Part shown: positions 58,319-64,000 of the stretch, piece by piece
How positions within the stretch are numbered: the stretch's first letter is position 1
Layout: every line of letters begins with the position of its first letter
Made by a program: the position numbers and the translations under genes
The notes under the pieces: model-generated
The model's input: only the letters and a program-made list of their open reading frames with translations
Databases searched by the model: none
Told to the model about the DNA's origin: nothing
Source: G965226155 sp965226155
Lineage (GTDB): Bacteria; Pseudomonadota; Gammaproteobacteria; Eutrophobiales; Eutrophobiaceae
Assembly (NCBI GenBank): GCA_965226155.1
Contig: OZ245331.1
Coordinates: 2,046,001-2,110,000, forward strand
Reading direction: 5' to 3'
Length of the DNA stretch: 64,000 nt

Positions 58319-58696
58319 ATGAGTGAAACAAGATATACGGTCGAACATGAGTGGGTATGTCTAGAAGATGACGGTACGATTACCGTAGGTATAACCGAAT
58401 ATGCGAAGGATCAGTTGGGAGATATAGTATTTGCTGAACTTCCCGAAATGGGAGCATCGTTTGATACTGGAAGTGTAATGGCTGTGGTTGAATCTGTTAA
58501 GACCGCCGGAGAGTTAAACGCCCCCATGTCAGGAAGTGTTATAAAGGTAAATTCCAAATTGATTGATGAGCCTGAACTTGTAAATCGTGATCCGATAGGT
58601 GAAGGTTGGTTTGTAAAAATCAAACCGAATGACACAATGAAATTTCATGATTTTATGGATGAAGACGAATATAAAAAATTTGTTGATGAAATATAG
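58319..58696 (+). CDS. gcvH: Glycine cleavage system H protein
   Basis: 125 residues from ATG 58319, with GAGGAAAG upstream; TTG 58301 would add six residues. The lipoylated lysine is K61 in VVESVKTAGELNAPMSG. RYTVEHEWVCLEDDGTITVG and the C-terminal NRDPIGEGWFVKIKPND are typical. It shuttles the aminomethyl group between GcvP and GcvT. Second gene of the operon, 26 bases after gcvT. Confidence 0.97.
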   Translation: MSETRYTVEHEWVCLEDDGTITVGITEYAKDQLGDIVFAELPEMGASFDTGSVMAVVESVKTAGELNAPMSGSVIKVNSKLIDEPELVNRDPIGEGWFVKIKPNDTMKFHDFMDEDEYKKFVDEI

Positions 58697-58791
58697 TCTT
58701 TGCGTTTATTGATTCTGTCGTCCATATCCCGTCTCAATTAAATATCTTGTTATTTGTTTGACGTAAAAATATCTGTATTGGAGAAAAGTAT

Positions 58792-61677
58792 TTGTCGGGA
58801 CTAGAAAATCTAGAAATGCGCGGTGATTTTATCCGTAGGCACATTGGTTTAGATCAAGACCAGGTTAAGGAAATTGTTGAATATCTTGAGTTAGAAAATC
58901 TTGAAGATATTCTGTCTAAGGCTGTTCCAGAGTCTATCATTTCCAAAAAACCGCTAACGTTAACCGACACTATCAGTGAGCGTGCGGTGATAACACATAT
59001 GAGAAAAATGCGGGAGCGGAATCGTGTGTTCACATCCATGATAGGGATGGGTTATTACGGCACTATCATGCCTGCAGTGATTAAACGTAATGTTTTAGAA
59101 AATCCAGGATGGTACACCGCATATACACCATATCAAGCTGAGATTAGCCAGGGACGTTTAGAGGCTATTCTAAATTTCCAGCAAATGATTGTTGATTTAA
59201 CTGGAATGGAAGTGGCAAATGCCTCGCTGCTTGATGAGGCCACAGCGGCGGCAGAAGCAATGTCGATGTCGAAACGTATTTGTAAATTAAAAACTAATAG
59301 CTATTTTATCGATAATGAATGCCACCCTCAGACCATTGCAGTAGTACGAACACGTGCTAAGTATTTTGGGTTTGATGTCATCATAGGTAATTCATTTGAT
59401 GACTTGAATGGAAAAGAGGTATTCGGTGCTTTACTTCAATATCCAGGGACATCAGGTGTCATTCGTGATATCGCTCCGGTTATCAATCAAATACAACAGC
59501 AATCCGGTGTGGTGACGGTAGCGACTGACTTATTGAGTCTGATCATGCTGAAACCACCAGGTGAAATGGGAGCTGATATCGTCTTAGGGAATTCACAACG
59601 GCTCGGGGTTCCTATGGGCTATGGTGGTCCACATGCTGCTTATTTTGCTACTCGTGAAAAATATATTCGTCAGACACCAGGACGAATTATTGGAGTATCT
59701 ATCGATATGGAAGGAGCGCCTGCTTTACGTATGGCCTTGCAAACCAGGGAACAGCATATACGTAGAGAGAAGGCGACCAGTAACATCTGTACTTCACAGG
59801 CATTACTCGCTGTCATTGCTAGTTTTTATGCAATTTATCATGGGCCAGAGGGCCTTCGAATAATAGCTGGACGAGTGCACCGTCTAATGCAAATTTTCTG
59901 TTGTGGTCTACAACAGCTTGGAATAGAGATACTGCATGAACATTACTTTGAAACTATTACCGTAAGGGTACCTAATAAAGCCCAACTCATCGCAGCTTTA
60001 GCCCGTGAATCAGAAATCAATCTCAGGGTTATCGATAACGATCATTTAGGGATTTCGTTTGACGAAATAACCACGAGAGAACATTTGAAAACGTTATGGA
60101 AGGTATTTTCGACAAAATTGGGAGGCAATTTAAAGATTTCAGATCTGGATAATCAAATCAAAGAAAATATTCCAGATAATTTGCAGAGAAAAAGTAACTT
60201 TCTAACTCATAAGGTTTTTCATTTATATCACAGTGAGACTGAGATGATGCGTTATATGAGACGCTTAGCTCGCCGAGATATTGCCCTAGACCGGGCGATG
60301 ATTCCACTTGGGTCTTGCACGATGAAATTGAATGCTTCCACAGAATTACAGGGGTTGTCATACCGTGAATTCAGTGCAATGCACCCGTTTGTACCAATCG
60401 ATCAGGCGCAGGGTTATCAGCAATTGTTTGAGGAACTGGAAGACATGTTGTGTGATTTGTCAGGATTCGATGCATTCTCATTACAACCTAATGCCGGATC
60501 ACAGGGAGAGTACACAGGACTATTGGTAATTAGAAAATTTCAAGAAGTGACAGGTTGCGGGCATCGACATATTTGCTTGATACCTGCTTCTGCACATGGC
60601 ACCAACCCCGCGAGTGCTGTGATGGCGGGGTTAAAAGTTGTTGTTCTGAGCTGTGATAACGAAGGAAATATTGACATTGATGATTTAAAAGAAAAGTTAG
60701 AAATGTACTCAGATGACATTGCAGCACTCATGATTACCTACCCTTCGACCCACGGTGTTTTTGAAGAGTCAGTACAAGAAATATGTAAACTAGTTCACCA
60801 GCACGGCGGACAGGTCTACATGGATGGCGCTAATTTGAATGCATTAGTTGGAATCAGCCGTCCTGTTGATATAGGAGCGGATGTAATGCATATCAATCTG
60901 CATAAAACTTTCAGTATTCCACATGGTGGAGGAGGGCCTGGAATGGGTCCAATTGGCGTTAAATCTCATCTTGCTTCTTTTCTCCCTGATCATCCTTTGG
61001 TAGAAGGAGTCAATCCAGCAGCTGGTGAGCATGGCACAGTTGGAACCGTATCAGCAGCGCCTTGGGGATCTGCCAGTATTCTTACCATTTCCTGGGCATA
61101 TATTGCCATGATGGGTGCGCATGGATTACGAAGGGCAACATTGATTGCCATCCTCAATGCGAATTATATTGCTAAAAAATTAGCAACTTATTATCCAGTA
61201 CTCTATACAGGCAAAAACGGAATGGTTGCGCACGAATGCATCATTGATCTTAGGGCAATAAAGGAATCAAGCGGCATTACTGTGGATGATGTGGCGAAGC
61301 GCTTGATTGATTATGGATTTCATGCACCGACTGTATCCTTTCCAGTGCCCGATACTTTAATGATCGAACCAACTGAAAGTGAAAATAAACGGGAGCTTGA
61401 TAGGTTTTGTGACGCAATAATTCTGATACGCAAAGAAATAGAAGCGATTGAAAAGGGCCAATCAGATCGAGAGGATAACTTGCTAAAAAATGCTCCCCAT
61501 ACGCCTGGATTGTTAATGAAGCAAGATTGGCCTTATTCATACAGTAAGCAGGACGCCTATTTTCCAATGGCAATATTACGGCAGGATAAATACTGGCCAC
61601 CAGTAGCAAGAATAAATAATATGCACGGTGATAAAAATCTATTTTGCAGTTGTCCGCCAATGGTGGATTATTTGTAA
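58792..61677 (+). CDS. gcvP: Glycine dehydrogenase (decarboxylating), P protein
   Basis: 961 residues, the long single-chain form, from TTG 58792 with GGAGAA before it. FIRRHIGLDQDQ begins the N-terminal half (pseudo-catalytic domain, IGMGYYGTIMPAVI). The second half starts near residue 480 and carries PLGSCTMKLNASTEL, QPNAGSQGEYTGLL, YMDGANLNALVG and the PLP lysine K705 in INLHKTFSIPHGGGGPG. It decarboxylates glycine and loads GcvH. The C-terminal MVDY end is complete. Convergent with tsaB. Confidence 0.97.
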   Translation: MSGLENLEMRGDFIRRHIGLDQDQVKEIVEYLELENLEDILSKAVPESIISKKPLTLTDTISERAVITHMRKMRERNRVFTSMIGMGYYGTIMPAVIKRNVLENPGWYTAYTPYQAEISQGRLEAILNFQQMIVDLTGMEVANASLLDEATAAAEAMSMSKRICKLKTNSYFIDNECHPQTIAVVRTRAKYFGFDVIIGNSFDDLNGKEVFGALLQYPGTSGVIRDIAPVINQIQQQSGVVTVATDLLSLIMLKPPGEMGADIVLGNSQRLGVPMGYGGPHAAYFATREKYIRQTPGRIIGVSIDMEGAPALRMALQTREQHIRREKATSNICTSQALLAVIASFYAIYHGPEGLRIIAGRVHRLMQIFCCGLQQLGIEILHEHYFETITVRVPNKAQLIAALARESEINLRVIDNDHLGISFDEITTREHLKTLWKVFSTKLGGNLKISDLDNQIKENIPDNLQRKSNFLTHKVFHLYHSETEMMRYMRRLARRDIALDRAMIPLGSCTMKLNASTELQGLSYREFSAMHPFVPIDQAQGYQQLFEELEDMLCDLSGFDAFSLQPNAGSQGEYTGLLVIRKFQEVTGCGHRHICLIPASAHGTNPASAVMAGLKVVVLSCDNEGNIDIDDLKEKLEMYSDDIAALMITYPSTHGVFEESVQEICKLVHQHGGQVYMDGANLNALVGISRPVDIGADVMHINLHKTFSIPHGGGGPGMGPIGVKSHLASFLPDHPLVEGVNPAAGEHGTVGTVSAAPWGSASILTISWAYIAMMGAHGLRRATLIAILNANYIAKKLATYYPVLYTGKNGMVAHECIIDLRAIKESSGITVDDVAKRLIDYGFHAPTVSFPVPDTLMIEPTESENKRELDRFCDAIILIRKEIEAIEKGQSDREDNLLKNAPHTPGLLMKQDWPYSYSKQDAYFPMAILRQDKYWPPVARINNMHGDKNLFCSCPPMVDYL

Positions 61678-61693
61678 AGCTACTTGGTACGTA

Positions 61694-61712
61694 GCAGTAG
61701 TGCTATTACTGC
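61694..61712. terminator. Hairpin between convergent gcvP and tsaB
   Basis: GCAGTAGT at 61694-61701 pairs with ATTACTGC at 61705-61712 (8 bp including one G-U) over a three-base loop, overlapping the tsaB stop codon. A second small inverted repeat (GCTAC/GTAGC) lies just upstream. Short T tracts only, so termination is suggested by position. Confidence 0.4.
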
Positions 61713-62368
61713 GTCACATTATTTCTAAGATAAACAGGTAGTGCTTGATCAGCAGAGACAGTTTGGCCAAGTTTGAATTCCTTTCCGGCAAGTGTGGCTA
61801 TATGTTTCGCATGAGGATACGTTTGACCATCAAATTTGATCAGTTGATCTTTCAGCTTGTTTCTCAAGATCTCTGAATACGATTGCCAGCCGCTTCCCGT
61901 GCCATAGCATGTTCCACTAAATGACACGGATATGTCCTCAGGAGTGGTGACCGATTCCTCGCCAATTTGCATAAGCGCATTATTGGATACGTTATAGGCA
62001 CACCAGTAAATTTCACCCATTCGAGCATCAATAGCACTGACAATATGTTGTTCAGTGCTAACGACAGCTTGTGCAAGCGCAGCTAGCGTAGAGATCGGAA
62101 CGACAGGCAAATCTCCAGCAAAGGCAAGTCCCTGAGTGACGCTTGCAGCGATACGAACGCCGGTAAAGGAGCCAGGACCACGACCATAAGCAATTGCGTC
62201 TAGATCAGCTAATTTTATTTGTGCTGAAGACAGTAAATCATTGACCATAGGCAAGATGAGCTCGGTATGTCGTCGTGGTGCATACTCGTATCGGTCAATT
62301 ACGTTATCATCTATCATTATCGAAGCGGAGCACGCTTCTGTAGATGTATCGATAGCTAGAATTTTCAT
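61706..62368 (-). CDS. tsaB: tRNA threonylcarbamoyladenosine biosynthesis protein TsaB
   Basis: 220 residues. MKILAIDTSTEACSASI (ASKHA phosphate loop), HTELILPMVNDLL, the diagnostic YGRGPGSFTGVRIAASVTQGL and AIDARMGEIYWCAY identify TsaB. It forms the TsaB-TsaD-TsaE complex that moves threonylcarbamoyl onto adenine 37 of ANN-decoding tRNAs. It lacks the metal site of TsaD, as expected. Transcribed towards gcvP, divergent from lolC. Confidence 0.95.
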   Translation of the reverse strand: MKILAIDTSTEACSASIMIDDNVIDRYEYAPRRHTELILPMVNDLLSSAQIKLADLDAIAYGRGPGSFTGVRIAASVTQGLAFAGDLPVVPISTLAALAQAVVSTEQHIVSAIDARMGEIYWCAYNVSNNALMQIGEESVTTPEDISVSFSGTCYGTGSGWQSYSEILRNKLKDQLIKFDGQTYPHAKHIATLAGKEFKLGQTVSADQALPVYLRNNVTQ

Positions 62369-62460
62369 TTAACTAGAATACCGTAGATGAAACTGAGTAT
62401 GTAGTGGATAGAACGATTTATCTTCATCTACTATATGCCATGTAGTTTCTAACATATATA

Positions 62461-63714
62461 ATGCCCATCATGTATAAACCATTTGAGGTGTTCATTGGCC
62501 TGCGATACGTTCGCGCCAAACGCCGTAATCATTTTATTTCCTTCATATCCTTAATCTCAATGGCAGGTATTGCCTTGGGCGTGATGGCGCTTATTACAGT
62601 TTTATCAGTCATGAACGGTTTTGAGAAAGAACTCAAGGACCGTATTTTGGGGATGGCATCTCATGCGACTGTATTTGATTATAGCGGCGAAGTTCAAGAT
62701 TGGCAGAAAGTTGCGGACGAAGTTAGGGAGCATCCTGAAATTATTGGTGTTGCTCAGTTTATCAACGCTGAAGGAATGTTAGTCAATAGCAAACGCGTAC
62801 GTGGGACATCGATACAAGGAGTTTTACCAGAACAGGAACCTGAAGTTTCAGTCATTTCTGAAAAGATGATTTCTGGTGAGCTGAATAATCTACAGCCTAA
62901 AGAATTCGGTATCGTTCTAGGTAGTGAATTATCGCGCTCCTTGGCTGTTCTGCCTGGTGACAAGGTAACGCTAGTTGCGCCTCAAGCAAATGTCACTCCG
63001 GCTGGACTATTGCCGCGGCTTAAGCAATTTACGGTTGTAGGAATATTCGAAATCGGCATGTATGAATATGATAGTGCGCTGGCATTGATTCATTTGGAAG
63101 ATGCAAAGATTTTATTCAAAAAAAATGGCCCGGACGGGTTAAGACTGATGACAGCTGACATGATGAGTGCCCCATGGACCAGTCGAGACGTCATGAGGCA
63201 AGTATCTGGTAATTACCGAGTTGTAGACTGGACACAACAGCATGCTAATTTCTTCCGCGCATTGAAGACTGAAAAAACAGTCATGTTCATTATTCTTACG
63301 TTGATTGTTGCGGTTGCCGCTTTCAATATCATTTCAACACTGGTGATGATGGTGACTGACAAACAGGCTGATATTGCTGTTTTAAGAACGTTAGGCACTA
63401 GTCCTCGCAGTATCATGGCTATATTCATGATACAAGGGACAGTTATTGGCTTTGTTGGGATACTTGTCGGGATACTCTCCGGAATTTGGTTGGCGCTTAA
63501 TGTCGAAACGCTCGTTCCTGCAATTGAAGGAATGTTTCAGATTAAATTCTTATCGCCCGATATTTATTACATTAGTGATCTGCCATCTGATCTACATTGG
63601 AACGATGTCTTCGTTATTGGTGCCGTCGCATTTCTGTTCAGTTTGCTAGCTACCATCTTTCCTGCTTGGCGTGCTGCAAAAACACAACCTGCCGAGGCGC
63701 TTCGGTATGAATGA
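62461..63714 (+). CDS. lolC: Lipoprotein-releasing ABC transporter permease LolC/LolE
   Basis: 417 residues. One TM near the N-terminus (FISLISMAGIALGVMALITV), a large periplasmic domain (residues about 50-260), and three TM segments at the C-terminal end (MFIILTLIVAVAAFNIIS, GFVGILVGILSGIWLAL, AVAFLFSLLATIFPAW). Cytoplasmic-interface motif NGFEKELKDRILGMASHATV and the end PAWRAAKTQPAEALRYE are LolC/E hallmarks. With LolD it extracts outer-membrane lipoproteins to LolA. Whether it is LolC, LolE or a single LolF-like permease cannot be told without the downstream gene. Confidence 0.94.
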   Translation: MPIMYKPFEVFIGLRYVRAKRRNHFISFISLISMAGIALGVMALITVLSVMNGFEKELKDRILGMASHATVFDYSGEVQDWQKVADEVREHPEIIGVAQFINAEGMLVNSKRVRGTSIQGVLPEQEPEVSVISEKMISGELNNLQPKEFGIVLGSELSRSLAVLPGDKVTLVAPQANVTPAGLLPRLKQFTVVGIFEIGMYEYDSALALIHLEDAKILFKKNGPDGLRLMTADMMSAPWTSRDVMRQVSGNYRVVDWTQQHANFFRALKTEKTVMFIILTLIVAVAAFNIISTLVMMVTDKQADIAVLRTLGTSPRSIMAIFMIQGTVIGFVGILVGILSGIWLALNVETLVPAIEGMFQIKFLSPDIYYISDLPSDLHWNDVFVIGAVAFLFSLLATIFPAWRAAKTQPAEALRYE

Positions 63715-64000
63715 CAATTTAGTTGTAAAGTGTGATGACTTAAAACAATCCTATCATCAAGGTGGGCTCAACGTTGACGTGCTGCAAGGTGTCAATCTAG
63801 AAGTTGAACAGGGGAGTTGTATTGCCATTACTGGCGCTTCTGGATCAGGTAAAAGTACATTGTTGCATTTACTCGGTGGTCTGGATGAACCCACCTCAGG
63901 TGAGGTCGTTATTGCAGGAGAATCCTTTTCTAAAATGTCCGAAAAGAGCCGTGGAGTATTACGTAACAGGGCATTAGGTTTTGTTTACCAGTTTCATCAT
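63707..64000 (+). CDS. lolD: Lipoprotein-releasing ABC transporter ATP-binding protein (partial)
   Basis: The first 98 codons are present; the gene runs off the window. ATG 63707 overlaps the end of lolC by eight bases. Walker A ITGASGSGKSTLLHLLGGLD and the Q-loop FVYQFHH identify an ABC ATPase of the LolD/MacB group; the Q-loop followed by FHH is typical of LolD. It powers lipoprotein release by LolC/E. Confidence 0.94.
   Translation, partial: MNDNLVVKCDDLKQSYHQGGLNVDVLQGVNLEVEQGSCIAITGASGSGKSTLLHLLGGLDEPTSGEVVIAGESFSKMSEKSRGVLRNRALGFVYQFHH

Overview
This is a chromosomal stretch of an AT-rich gammaproteobacterium. The evidence is the gene order thrS-infC-rpmI-rplT-pheS-pheT-ihfA-merR, the presence of rfaH, glrR, glnE, tsaB and lolCD, and a Pseudomonas-like wbpV-wbpL-wbpM end to an O-antigen cluster. 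The genus cannot be named from the sequence alone. Several genes are broken, and three near-identical IS30-family copies are present, so the lineage (or this isolate) appears to be shedding genes; part of the damage could also be sequencing indels.

Region 1 (1-21.5 kb), surface polysaccharide. After the tail of an APS kinase come rfaH, a winged-helix regulator with twin palindromic operators at its start, and an ops/JUMPstart-like element at 1560-1573. Next are wlbA-wlbB-wlbC plus a C4-epimerase and an amidotransferase (asnB), which together suggest an amidated 2,3-diacetamido uronic acid. Three glycosyltransferases, a second epimerase and a second asnB-type gene follow. The cluster closes with manC, wbpV, wbpL, wbpM and galU. 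Between 3.2 and 15.2 kb six genes carry frameshifts, a nonsense codon, a tandem duplication or an IS junction, while wlbA/B, both epimerases and everything from manC to galU are open.

Region 2 (21.5-34.5 kb), housekeeping. tRNA-Asn, uvrB-maeB, tRNA-Val, thrS, infC (ATC start), rpmI, rplT, a strong terminator, pheS, a pheT that has lost its OB-fold tRNA-binding domain in frame, ihfA, merR, IS30 copy 2 and tRNA-Pro.

Region 3 (34.7-41.9 kb), glmS followed closely by glrR, a lone Hpt gene and a hybrid histidine kinase. glrR has two frameshifts; the kinase has two frameshifts and IS30 copy 3 with a clean 3-bp target duplication.

Region 4 (41.9-64 kb). tolC and a pcm-like methyltransferase (minus strand); a TPP riboswitch and thiC; glnE; a minus-strand operon of a GT2 glycosyltransferase, a nucleoside-phosphorylase-like protein, a spore-photoproduct-lyase-like radical SAM protein and a diguanylate cyclase; an ATP-grasp ligase convergent with an unknown 562-residue protein; asnS with one homopolymer frameshift; gcvT-gcvH-gcvP; tsaB; and lolC-lolD, the last cut by the window edge.
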